The notes under the pieces are model-generated. The model ran no database searches, had not been told where the DNA came from, and saw only the letters and a list, made by a program, of their open reading frames with translations. Both the position numbers and the translations under genes were made by a program. Positions 1 through 6,993 of a stretch of DNA of 38,998 nt are shown piece by piece. Within the stretch, counting starts at the first letter, position 1. Every line of letters starts with the position of its first letter. This DNA is from an uncultured Prevotella sp. (GTDB lineage Bacteria; Bacteroidota; Bacteroidia; Bacteroidales; Bacteroidaceae). The stretch spans positions 1-38,998 of the forward strand of contig CAKPZC010000014.1 of NCBI GenBank assembly GCA_934203355.1, given 5' to 3'.

Positions 1-107
1 CAGCCCGCTTTGTTTGGGATTTGACAACCATCACAGTTTGCCGCTCATATATAAAGATAAATATGAACACATACTTAGAGAAATAATTAGAGACAATAAT
101 TAGAGAG
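1..107. other. Leader region upstream of the export operon
   Basis: No complete gene is visible. One plus frame ends in a stop at 22-24, which could be the last residues of a gene outside the window; an outer-membrane TolC-type factor would be expected here for a MacA-type operon, but this cannot be shown. The rest is AT-rich and leads into the adaptor start codon. Confidence 0.35.
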
Positions 108-1298
108 ATGAAAAAATTAAGTAAGGTATGGCTATTGGTGGCTATTGTCATCGTGGTAGCCATTGCCGTCTGGGCACTGTCGGGCGGCAAGAAAGAACAA
201 CAGATTTCGTTTGACACGGCAGCAGTTGCTCCGGCAAACATCATGAACAGTATCACAGCAACTGGCACCATCGAACCTGTGACATCGGTCACAGTGGGTA
301 CGCAGGTAAGCGGTATAGTCAGCAAACTTTATGTCGACTACAACTCAGTGGTGAAGAAGGGCCAGGTGATTGCCGAGCTCGACAAGACAAACCTTATGAG
401 CCAACTCAACACCGCCAAGACACAACTCGCTACGGCACAGAGCCAGCTCAACTATCAGACAGCCAACTTCAACCGCTACAAGACTCTATTCCAGAAAGGA
501 CTCGTGGCAGCCGACGACTTCGACAATGCACAGCTTGCCTACAAGCAAGCCAAGGAGCAGGTGGCTTCGGCAAAGGAGGAGGTGCAGCGTGCACAGACCA
601 ACCTCGGCTATGCCACCATCACATCGCCTATCGACGGAGTGGTGCTCTCGAAGTCGGTTGAGGAGGGACAGACTGTTGCCGCCAGCTTCTCAACTCCAGA
701 ATTGTTCACCATCGCCCAGGACCTGACAAATATGCAGGTGGTTGCCGATGTCGACGAGGCTGACATAGGCGACGTGAAGGAAGGCGAACGAGTATCGTTC
801 ACCGTCGATGCTTATCCCGACGACACTTTCGAGGGAACCGTGAAGCAGGTGCGCCAAGAGGCAACAACAACCAACAACGTTGTCACCTACGAGGTGGTAA
901 TCTCTGCCCCCAACGCCGACCTGAAACTTAAACCGGGTCTCACAGCCAACGTGACCATCTTCACTGCCGAGCGTAAGGGTGTACTCTCTGTTCAGTCGAA
1001 GGCTCTGCGCTTCACTCCGCAGAAGGAGACTGTGGGCAAAATGAAGATTGTCGACCAAACGGGCAACGCCAAGAACAAGGTGTGGACTATCGAGGGCAAC
1101 AATATCGTGGCACACAAGGTGAACATCGGCATGACCGACGGCACCAACACACAGATTCTCAACGGTCTTGAAGCAGGAACAAAGGTTGTGACCGGACTCA
1201 GCATTATTGGTGGCGAGCAAGACAACGCCCAGGATAACGCAAGCAACGAGAAGAGCCCATTCGCCCCAGGCCCTCCGGGAAAGAACAAGAAAAAATAA
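108..1298 (+). CDS. MacA-type periplasmic adaptor subunit of an ABC exporter (HlyD/RND-adaptor family)
   Basis: The protein (396 aa) is a membrane-fusion adaptor that should link an inner-membrane ABC permease to an outer-membrane channel. It has an N-terminal membrane anchor (about residues 6-26), a barrel-sandwich/lipoyl half motif around residues 55-85 (GTQVSGIVSKLYVDYN), an alanine/glutamine-rich helical hairpin (about 85-165), the second lipoyl half (TITSPIDGVV), and a beta-barrel with membrane-proximal domains to the end. The C-terminus is a basic tail rich in proline and lysine. The next genes encode the matching ATPase and permease in the same direction, which supports MacA/MacB-type rather than RND-pump use. 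Substrate unknown: macrolides, peptides and lipid-linked molecules are all known for the family. Confidence 0.93.
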   Translation: MKKLSKVWLLVAIVIVVAIAVWALSGGKKEQQISFDTAAVAPANIMNSITATGTIEPVTSVTVGTQVSGIVSKLYVDYNSVVKKGQVIAELDKTNLMSQLNTAKTQLATAQSQLNYQTANFNRYKTLFQKGLVAADDFDNAQLAYKQAKEQVASAKEEVQRAQTNLGYATITSPIDGVVLSKSVEEGQTVAASFSTPELFTIAQDLTNMQVVADVDEADIGDVKEGERVSFTVDAYPDDTFEGTVKQVRQEATTTNNVVTYEVVISAPNADLKLKPGLTANVTIFTAERKGVLSVQSKALRFTPQKETVGKMKIVDQTGNAKNKVWTIEGNNIVAHKVNIGMTDGTNTQILNGLEAGTKVVTGLSIIGGEQDNAQDNASNEKSPFAPGPPGKNKKK

Positions 1299-1307
1299 AT
1301 TGTACTT

Positions 1308-1347
1308 TTCTTAGTAGCGGACCACCAGAAAACTCCGCTACTAAGAA
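1308..1347 (+). other. Hairpin between adaptor and ATPase genes
   Basis: A perfect 14-bp inverted repeat (TTCTTAGTAGCGGA at 1308-1321, complement at 1334-1347) with a 12-nt loop fills most of the 80-bp gap between the first two genes of the export operon. There is no U-tract after it. It may be a partial terminator or an mRNA-processing or stability element that sets different levels of adaptor and ATPase. The structure is seen directly; its role is inference. Confidence 0.6.
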
Positions 1348-1378
1348 GCACCAATTTCAACCAAACCAAATTACAGTT

Positions 1379-2131
1379 ATGGACGAAAAGAAAGTAGTAA
1401 TAGAACTCGACAACGTGAAGCGCGACTTCCTCGTGGGCGACGAGACGGTGCACGCTCTGCGCGGAGTGTCGTTCAAGATATACGAGGGCGAATTCGTCAC
1501 CATCATGGGCAAGTCGGGCTCGGGCAAATCAACACTGCTCAACCAGTTAGGATGCCTCGACACTCCAAGCACTGGCGAATATTATCTCGACGGAGTGTCT
1601 GTCAGAAATATGTCGAAGTCGCAGCGTGCCGTACTGCGCAACCGCAAGATTGGGTTCATATTCCAGAACTACAACCTCCTGCCAAAGACCACAAGCGTCG
1701 AGAACGTGGAACTCCCACTTATGTACAATGCGGCTGTAAGTGCTAAGGAGCGCGAGGAAAGAGCCATCAAGGCTTTGCAGGCTGTAGGACTTGGCGAGCG
1801 ACTCTATCACAAGTCAAACCAAATGTCGGGCGGACAGATGCAGCGCGTGGCAATAGCACGTGCTTTGGTGAACGACCCAGCGGTGATTCTCGCCGACGAA
1901 GCTACGGGTAATCTCGACACACGCACATCGTTCGAGATTCTAATACTCTTCCAAAAACTTCACGCCGCCGGACGCACAATTATCTTCGTCACCCACAACC
2001 CTGACATCGCCAACTATTCCTCGCGCAACATCATGCTGCGCGACGGACGCGTGATAAGCGACGAATATAACAACAACATACTCTCGGCAGCCGATGGATT
2101 GGCAGCACTGCCTGCCAACTCGGATGAGTAA
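1379..2131 (+). CDS. ABC transporter ATP-binding protein (MacB/LolD-type)
   Basis: This 250-aa ATPase would power the exporter formed with the flanking adaptor and permease. All nucleotide-binding motifs are present: Walker [10 protein letters not shown] (about residues 44-52), Q-loop FQNYNLLP, signature [15 protein letters not shown], Walker [13 protein letters not shown] and the H-loop histidine in FVTHNPD. The length and the [19 protein letters not shown] stretch fit the LolD/MacB family, which drives periplasmic mechanotransmission rather than transmembrane import. In E. coli MacB the ATPase and permease are one chain; here they are split, as is common in Bacteroidetes. Confidence 0.95.
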   Translation: MDEKKVVIELDNVKRDFLVGDETVHALRGVSFKIYEGEFVTIMGKSGSGKSTLLNQLGCLDTPSTGEYYLDGVSVRNMSKSQRAVLRNRKIGFIFQNYNLLPKTTSVENVELPLMYNAAVSAKEREERAIKALQAVGLGERLYHKSNQMSGGQMQRVAIARALVNDPAVILADEATGNLDTRTSFEILILFQKLHAAGRTIIFVTHNPDIANYSSRNIMLRDGRVISDEYNNNILSAADGLAALPANSDE

Positions 2132-2161
2132 CTTATTGTATTCAATGTTGAATGTTGAATG

Positions 2162-2187
2162 TTAATTGGTTGACGCTTGCCAATTAA
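2162..2187 (+). other. Hairpin between ATPase and permease genes
   Basis: An 8-bp perfect inverted repeat (TTAATTGG at 2162-2169, CCAATTAA at 2180-2187) with a 10-nt loop lies in the 81-bp gap, just after a short direct repeat of TTGAATG. Together with 1308-1347 it means both intercistronic gaps of this operon carry a stem-loop. Weak and AT-rich; function unknown. Confidence 0.4.
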
Positions 2188-2212
2188 TGATTAAAAAATA
2201 ATAATTACCAAA

Positions 2213-3457
2213 ATGAATTATAGCAATCTTTTAAAGATAGCCCTCCGCGCAATAGCCGCCAACAAACTGCGCTCATTCCTCACCGCCCTCGGCATCATCA
2301 TCGGTGTGGCTTCGGTCATCACCATGCTTGCCATCGGACAGGGTTCGAAGAGGAGCATACAGGCTAACATTGCCGAGATGGGCTCCAACATGATAATGAT
2401 AAGTCCGGGAGCCGACCGGCGCGGTCCGGGCGGTGTGCGACAGGACGCGGCATCGATGGAGACTCTAAAAATGAACGACTATCAGTCGATAAAAGACGAA
2501 TGCAACTTCATCAGCGGTATAAGCCCCACCGTGAACAGCAGCGGACAGTGGATTTACGGCAACAACAACACGCCGTCGAGCATATATGGTGTCAACCAGG
2601 ACTATCTCGAAATACGACAGTTGTCGGTCGACGAGGGTGAGATGTTCACCGATGCCGACATCAAGGCGAGTGCCAAGGTGTGCATACTCGGACAGACGGT
2701 TGTCGACAATCTTTTCCCCGACGGTTCCGACCCAGTGGGCAAAGTGGTGCGTTTCAACTCCATTCCGTTCCGTGTTGTCGGTGTGCTCAAGAAGAAGGGC
2801 TACAACTCAATGGGCATGGACCAGGACGACCTTGTGCTGGCTCCTTACACAACAGTGATGAAGCGCATCTTGGCGCAAACCTATCTCGGCGGCATCACTT
2901 GCTCGGCTATTACCGAGGGACTCACCGACAAAGCTATCGACGAGATAACAACCATCCTTCGCCGCAACCACAAGCTGAAGGATGCCACCGACACACAGGA
3001 TGCCGACGACGACGATTTCAACATTCGCTCACAGGAGGAGCTTGCAAGCATGATGAACTCCACCACCGACATGATGACAATACTCCTGGGATGTGTGGCT
3101 GGCATTTCGCTCATAGTGGGCGGCATCGGTATTATGAACATTATGTATGTGAGTGTGACGGAACGTACACGCGAGATAGGCTTGCGTATGTCGGTAGGAG
3201 CACGTGGTGTTGATATCCTCAACCAGTTTCTCATCGAGGCAATACTGCTCAGCGTCACTGGCGGTCTGATAGGTGTGGGTCTCGGAGTGGGTGCATCTTA
3301 TGCCGTGAACATCATAGCCCACTGGCCCATCTACATACAGCCATGGAGCATAATAATGAGCTTTGCCGTTTGTACATTCACTGGTGTTTTCTTCGGTTGG
3401 TATCCAGCAAAGAAGGCTGCACAACTCGACCCGATTGAGGCTATAAGATACGAATAG
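2213..3457 (+). CDS. MacB-type ABC transporter permease (MacB_PCD plus FtsX domain)
   Basis: The 414-aa inner-membrane permease completes the export system. It has a first transmembrane helix at about residues 18-42 (LTALGIIIGVASVITMLAIG), a long periplasmic MacB_PCD-type domain (about 50-280), and a C-terminal FtsX domain with three helices (about 285-400), including the family-typical stretch GGIGIMNIMYVSVTERTREI and the ending PAKKAAQLDPIEAIRYE. Four transmembrane helices is the usual MacB count. No drug or peptide specificity can be read from the sequence. Confidence 0.95.
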   Translation: MNYSNLLKIALRAIAANKLRSFLTALGIIIGVASVITMLAIGQGSKRSIQANIAEMGSNMIMISPGADRRGPGGVRQDAASMETLKMNDYQSIKDECNFISGISPTVNSSGQWIYGNNNTPSSIYGVNQDYLEIRQLSVDEGEMFTDADIKASAKVCILGQTVVDNLFPDGSDPVGKVVRFNSIPFRVVGVLKKKGYNSMGMDQDDLVLAPYTTVMKRILAQTYLGGITCSAITEGLTDKAIDEITTILRRNHKLKDATDTQDADDDDFNIRSQEELASMMNSTTDMMTILLGCVAGISLIVGGIGIMNIMYVSVTERTREIGLRMSVGARGVDILNQFLIEAILLSVTGGLIGVGLGVGASYAVNIIAHWPIYIQPWSIIMSFAVCTFTGVFFGWYPAKKAAQLDPIEAIRYE

Positions 3458-3554
3458 AAGAATAATAACTCCAACAGCTGTCAATAGACATCTACAAGAA
3501 AATTCTTTGGATTATGCAAGAATTTTCTCTTGATTCCGACAATGTGTTTTTCCA

Positions 3555-3680
3555 GTTCTGGTACACCTCGTCTCTGGTTCTGGTAAGCCTTGTTTTAAGT
3601 TCTGGTAAGCCTTGTTTCAAGTTCTGGTAAGCCTTGTTTCCGGTTCTGGTAAGCCTTGTTTCCGGTTTTGGTAATACCAG
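3555..3680. repeat. 22-bp tandem repeat array (about 5.5 copies)
   Basis: The unit begins GTTCTGGTAAGCCTTGTTT and recurs at 3555, 3577, 3599, 3621, 3643 and 3665, always exactly 22 bp apart; the first and last copies are degenerate. A period of 22 is not a multiple of three, so although the minus strand stays open across it, this is not the pattern of a selected protein repeat. No spacers separate the units, so it is not a CRISPR array. It lies just downstream of the export operon. Confidence 0.9.
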
Positions 3681-3698
3681 CTGGCACATCAGCATTTT

Positions 3699-3799
3699 TC
3701 CGGCTGGCAGATAGACATTTCCAGATGGCAGATAGACATTTCCAGATGGCAGATAGACATTTCCAGATGGCAGATAGACATTTCCAGATGGCAGATAGG
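3699..3799. repeat. 21-bp tandem repeat array (about 4.7 copies)
   Basis: The unit CCAGATGGCAGATAGACATT plus one T repeats with a 21-bp period from 3721, with a degenerate leading copy. Copies are essentially identical, suggesting recent expansion. It follows the 22-bp array after about 20 bp of unrelated sequence, and the unit sequences differ. Both strands stay open because the period is a multiple of three and lacks stops, giving heptapeptide repeats in translation that I do not consider real protein. Confidence 0.9.
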
Positions 3800-3800
3800 T

Positions 3801-3833
3801 TGTCACATTTCTGCATTTTTCAGAAATGTGACA
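3801..3833. terminator. Perfect 13-bp hairpin ending the repeat block
   Basis: TGTCACATTTCTG at 3801-3813 pairs perfectly with CAGAAATGTGACA at 3821-3833, with the 7-nt loop CATTTTT. It starts immediately after the last 21-bp repeat. It could terminate transcription from the export operon, but there is no clear U-tract on the plus side, so a terminator role is uncertain; it could instead be part of the repeat element. Confidence 0.45.
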
Positions 3834-4008
3834 TCCTTTAACTTATTGACTATCTGACTATTACATCGATAATGTCACTTATGTCACTTTTTTTCAGCAA
3901 AACATTTTTTTCCAGACTTTTTCCTAAAACATCCATAATGAACATACAGCTAAGTCAAACCGTGAACTACCGCTAAGCTAAAGACTTAGGGGTTTTCAAA
4001 TGCGCTTT

Positions 4009-4650
4009 CTATAAATCCCAATGTCGATTCTTCATGTACTTTTTGCATTTATCACAAAAACTGTTTGTCTTTGCAAATGGATTCCCTCCATTAGCGTTTT
4101 GCATCATGCAATTCGTGTCGTGGCAATGACGTAATCCTTGTGTATGACCTATTTCATGAAGCATCACACTGAACAATTGCCCATAGCCATGAGGACGGTA
4201 TGAGGAGAATACAGCTATACCAGTGCCAATGCCACTTGCAAGTCCCATTATACCACTATGAGGTCGATTTCGAAAATTGTCCAATCCTATATCTACTTGA
4301 GTTAGTCCAATAACTATTGTTGAATCGGACTTGAACGCTTTCAATTGCTCATTCAATAAGTTGGCTCTATAGCGCACATGGTCTTTTCTTTTTGTTGTCA
4401 ATGCTTTTCTGTCCAGAGCAATATTGCCTACATATTTACATTTAGGATAATGAGCTTTTAAAGAGTCAAACATTGCTTCACGCAAGTTTGTTGATACATT
4501 TCCCAATGTATACAAACAGACTGTCGGTACAGTTTTAGCGAACTCTATGTTTGTTGTTACGTGTTGAGCACCAGCTTTGTTTTTCCGATTGCAACTAAGC
4601 AAGCAGATGGTGAGACACACACAACATATAAGAATACTTGGTCTGTTCAT
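4009..4650 (-). CDS. Archaemetzincin-type zinc metalloprotease, lipoprotein
   Basis: The 213-aa protein has a lipoprotein signal peptide with lipobox LLSC (Cys20), so it should be anchored to a membrane outside the cytoplasm. The catalytic signature HEIGHTQGLRHC begins at about residue 165; it matches HExxHxxGxxHC, with the glutamate as general base and three histidines as zinc ligands. Four residues later come C-M-M, and then a CxxC pair (CDKC) about 15 residues on. This spacing matches the archaemetzincin (M54) hallmark, in which four cysteines bind a second, structural zinc. The domain before it is weakly conserved. The gene stands alone with its own promoter. Physiological substrates are not known for this family. 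Confidence 0.85.
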   Translation of the reverse strand: MNRPSILICCVCLTICLLSCNRKNKAGAQHVTTNIEFAKTVPTVCLYTLGNVSTNLREAMFDSLKAHYPKCKYVGNIALDRKALTTKRKDHVRYRANLLNEQLKAFKSDSTIVIGLTQVDIGLDNFRNRPHSGIMGLASGIGTGIAVFSSYRPHGYGQLFSVMLHEIGHTQGLRHCHDTNCMMQNANGGNPFAKTNSFCDKCKKYMKNRHWDL

Positions 4651-4719
4651 GTCTTTTTATGTTTTTATTGTGATACGTTTTTATGTTATATAGTGTATGG
4701 AATCATACCATTTCTATCA

Positions 4720-4772
4720 CAAAGATAATACTTTAATTTGAAAGTTCGTTATAAGTTCGCTAAAAGTTCACT
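4720..4772 (-). promoter_or_regulatory. Promoter of the archaemetzincin gene with three phased repeats
   Basis: Read on the minus strand, TATCTTTG (4727 to 4720) matches the Bacteroidetes -7 consensus TAnnTTTG, about 70 bp before the start codon. Upstream of it, GAACTT occurs three times at exact 11-bp spacing (GTTC on the plus strand at 4744, 4755 and 4766). Helical phasing next to the -33 position suggests binding sites for an activator; this is inference. Confidence 0.55.
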
Positions 4773-4946
4773 CTAACCTACATTATTCAAAGCCTTGCAT
4801 AAAAGACCGATAAGCTCCAGGTCTGGCATCAAGTTACGCATACTTTCGTGTGTAAGTCTACACAATATTCAGGCAGAGCCCCCAAAAGAACAATGCAGAT
4901 GCGAGAACTTCCGCGAATACCATTCACTTCGGCAAGGGCACGGTTT
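4773..4946. other. Intergenic stretch, no gene recognised
   Basis: No supported gene. On the minus strand there is a short open stretch continuing past the WYL remnant in another frame, but it matches nothing I recognise. Given its place between an intact gene and a run of broken ones, it is probably decayed sequence. Confidence 0.4.
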
Positions 4947-5045
4947 TACATCAATCAAGTCATTGATGTAAAACCTCTTTTGTCTATTTTGCAGGCATCT
5001 GTCGAGGGCCTGGTATCTTATCATTGCATTCTTGTTGATTGGCAT
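4947..5045 (-). pseudogene. N-terminal stub of a WYL-type transcriptional regulator
   Basis: An ATG at 5045 opens a frame reading MPINKNAMIRYQALDRC followed by LQNRQKRFYINDLID. This closely resembles the first 30 residues of WYL-domain regulators common in Bacteroidetes, which begin with a winged-helix domain; that resemblance is from memory. The likeness stops near 4955 and the rest of the gene is absent. At the break there is a perfect 14-bp inverted repeat (4942-4955 and 4962-4975), which suggests a template-switch or fold-back rearrangement. The start lies 12 bp after the stop of the DUF1998 remnant, so the two were probably one operon. WYL proteins often control defence islands. Confidence 0.6.
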
Positions 5046-5057
5046 AGTCTTCTCGTC

Positions 5058-5726
5058 TTAACAGTCTTGTAATGAGATGTCAAACTTGATGTTTTGGCGT
5101 CGTTTCTGCACAATAACATCCCGGGTGTCGGTATTCTCTATGGTGAAACGCAACATGTTGATACAAGGCTCCGGTATGGAACTGTCATTGTTGCGAAGCA
5201 CACAGAGTGTTGTCTTTTTGTCCTTGATACCCAGTTTGTTGAAGAAATGTGTTCTCCAACCGTGGTCTCCTTCATAATTCCACTTCTCGAAGTCATCTCG
5301 TACAAAGAATACTGTTTCCTGCACATCATTTCCATAAGCTTCCGCCATACTGACATTGCTGGTTTCCGAAGCTTCTGCTGATACGGCAGACACTTCTGTT
5401 GGAAGGACACCGCAAGCTTCCTCCTCTTCCTTTATCCAGTTCAAGGCAGCGTCAATGTCCACTTGGTCGATGTAGCGGAGTGTAAACTTGTTGAGCAAAA
5501 AGTCTTTTGAATTTCGTCTCTTGGCTTCAAGCAGCATTGTCTTCGCAGCATTGATCACGTCCTTCATCAACGGAATGTCGGCCAGTTGATTGGAATATCC
5601 TGCACCACCCGGATTGGTGTCGAATAAGCAAAGATGACCGTTGGGCATCACTGTGAAATCCACGGCACCACGCTCCTTGCCCAACGTGTCGAGCAAGGCT
5701 TGTGTAAGTACTAGAGTTGAGCGACA
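5058..5726 (-). pseudogene. C-terminal fragment of a DUF1998 (MrfA/DrmB-like) helicase-associated protein
   Basis: About 220 residues remain. The stretch LCLFDTNPGGAGYSNQL near the start is the hallmark of the DUF1998 domain (consensus: small hydrophobics, D, then PGGAGY), found at the C-terminus of MrfA-type helicases and in DrmB of the DISARM anti-phage system. No helicase motifs or start codon remain upstream: the frame closes with a stop near 5740, and an in-frame TTG at 5696 is unlikely to be a true start. The downstream sequence (about 130 residues, FVRDDFEKWNYEGDHGWRTH) is not recognised. It reads as the 3' remnant of a longer defence gene. It could still be translated as a short protein, which I consider unlikely. 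Confidence 0.65.
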
Positions 5727-5739
5727 TTGCAGGCAAATT

Positions 5740-5873
5740 TAAGATTTATGCCTGAAAATCAGGCGGTTCTTTTTGGGGGTTTGAATTTAGGCGTACTACG
5801 GATTTTACTTTTCCAAGGTCGGGCTGAAAGCCCAATGGAGTGCCTAGGACAAGCGAAACGACACCCTGGGTTG
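5740..5873. repeat. REP-like intergenic sequence with small hairpins
   Basis: No coding content is recognised. The stretch contains GGGCTGAAAGCCC (5821-5833) and GCCTGAAAATCAGGC (5750-5764), two compact inverted repeats. The text around CCAGGGTGTCG followed by GGGCTTTCAGCCC resembles repeat sequences I have seen in many Bacteroidetes intergenic regions, where they cause spurious ORFs. It separates the DUF1998 remnant from the methylase fragment, so it may mark a recombination joint. Confidence 0.4.
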
Positions 5874-5931
5874 GCCCAAAAGATGTTCTTGTGGGTGGTG
5901 TGATCGAGAAGCAGCTGCCTGAGCACTTCGG
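5874..5931 (-). pseudogene. 58-bp duplicate fragment of the DNA methylase N-terminus
   Basis: This segment matches 8075-8132 at 55 of 58 positions in the same orientation. In the correct minus frame it encodes EVLRQLLLDHTTHKNIFWA, against EVLRKLLLDHTTHKNIFWA in the larger remnant at 7773-8181. It begins a few bases after the stop codon of the broken AlbA_2-type gene at 5940. It therefore comes from a second, diverged copy of the same methylase gene family, joined here by deletion or recombination. Confidence 0.8.
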
Positions 5932-5939
5932 TTTCTCAC

Positions 5940-6634
5940 TCAAACTTGAATGAGTTTCCAATAGCCGCCTCTGGCTGCTCCCACGCGTTCTATGAGCCCC
6001 ATTCTTTTAAGATTGGCCAATTGCTTCTTTACTCCATCTTCCGATATGCCTATCCTTTCAGCGATGTCTTTCCTGCTTGCACGGGGGGTCTTCTATTATT
6101 TCAAGGATTCGTTTCTGGGTACTGACTGATGCTTTCTGGGTACTTTTCTGGGTATCACTTGATGCTATCAGGGTACTATCAGCGGTTATTTGGGTACTTT
6201 TCTGGGTACTGTCAGATGGTTTCTGGGTAGTATTACCGTCCTTTAAACCTTCTTCATGGGCAGTGCGCCAGACCGTGACCTTAAATTGGTTTGCCGACTC
6301 TTCGTTGTCGAAGTCGATGCGGACATTCTCGCGCACCACACGCTTGATGCCCGAACCAAGTCCGCGGTAGATCATAGTTCGGGCGGCAAAGCCTGCCATC
6401 AAGGGGTTGCGCTGACGAGAGACACCCAACTTGATGTCGTCTATCTTGAGACCGCCATACAGGCTTCCGGGATTGATGATTTCTATGCGGTCGTTGAAAA
6501 TCAACAGGCGAATGGCGGCATGGTGGAGCAGGTCGACCACCACCGACGGCTCATACTGTTGGGGATTCTTGCTTGAACTGCACCGTAGAGGTCTCACCAC
6601 ATAGTACTATATCTTTTATCTCTTCTTGCGTCAT
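5940..6634 (-). pseudogene. Broken AlbA_2/AAA_4 (Schlafen-like) ATP-binding regulator with winged helix
   Basis: Three pieces of one gene can be read. From the ATG at 6634, MTQEEIKDIVLCGETSTVQF is the typical start of an AlbA_2 domain. At about 6567 it jumps, out of frame, into the C-terminal half (VVVDLLHHAAIRLLIF, RIEIINPGSLYGGL, RNPLMAGFA, YRGLGSGIKR), so most of the AlbA_2 domain is deleted. A linker with repeated STQK follows. At the run of six G at about 6082-6087 (C on the coding strand) one extra base shifts the frame; removing it restores a winged-helix domain (RKDIAERIGISEDGVKKQL) ending LIQV at 5940. Full-length relatives are about 400-500 aa and are often neighbours of defence genes. 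Confidence 0.82.
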
Positions 6635-6697
6635 ATCTATTCTCTATTGGCGGTTATGAATCTAACACCTTATATTATATATAATCTCTGCCAACGC

Positions 6698-6784
6698 TTA
6701 CTCCATCGGCTTGATCATCTTCTCTATAAATGCCACTTCGTTGTTAGCGAGTCCGTACTTGCGGTAAAGTTGGCGGTCGATGTC
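6698..6784 (-). pseudogene. C-terminal stub of a large DNA methylase
   Basis: Directly after the stop codon of the small DUF3791 gene (6785) the minus strand reads DIDRQLYRKYGLANNEVAFI and then EKMIKPME plus stop (6698). The pattern LYRKYGL followed by an acidic helix and FIE is the usual last 25-30 residues of Eco57I-type restriction-modification methylases. The N-terminal part of such a methylase lies at 7773-8181, upstream on the same strand, so the two ends now bracket the DUF3791-DUF3990-DUF3791 cassette. The catalytic core is missing. Confidence 0.65.
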
Positions 6785-6991
6785 TTATAATGTTTCCCTC
6801 AGTTCTTCTATGAGGTTTTCAAGAATATAGTCATCGCTCATCAGTTGTAAACCATATTTAGGGTCAGAAAGTTGTTGGTAAACTTTAGTTGTGTAAAACA
6901 AGTTTAGTGCCCTTTCAGCGTCAATCTGAAGGGTTTCTGCCAACATCATTATAATGCGACTTTGTTTGCGCCATAATACTGAATCTCTCAT
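6785..6991 (-). CDS. DUF3791-family small protein (second copy in cassette)
   Basis: This 68-aa protein is wholly helical in appearance and of unknown function. The pattern AETLQIDAERALNLFYTTKV, then GLQLMSDDYILENLIEEL, fits the DUF3791 family. It starts 2 nt after the stop of the DUF3990 gene, so translation is probably coupled. DUF3791 and DUF3990 genes recur together in Bacteroidetes and Firmicutes genomes (from memory), often as two DUF3791 genes flanking one DUF3990. The small size and linkage suggest an antitoxin or accessory subunit, but no activity is established. Confidence 0.8.
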   Translation of the reverse strand: MRDSVLWRKQSRIIMMLAETLQIDAERALNLFYTTKVYQQLSDPKYGLQLMSDDYILENLIEELRETL

Positions 6992-6993
6992 TG

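Noticed and set aside
3555..3799. Possible CRISPR array
   Set aside because: Units are directly adjacent without unique spacers and there are no cas genes.
3492..3841. Open frames on both strands across the repeat arrays, giving peptide repeats such as YLPSGNV
   Set aside because: Both strands are open only because the units lack stops; the 22-bp period changes frame every unit, and no signal or domain is present.
4848..5072. Plus-strand frame of 74 codons
   Set aside because: It is antisense to the WYL remnant, with no recognisable domain.
5527..5961. Minus-strand frames over the DUF1998 and methylase fragments
   Set aside because: These are out-of-frame shadows of the remnants; the meaningful frames are different.
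6077..6576. Plus-strand frames opposite the AlbA_2/AAA_4 pseudogene
   Set aside because: They mirror the STQK-rich linker and the ATP-binding half on the other strand and match no family.
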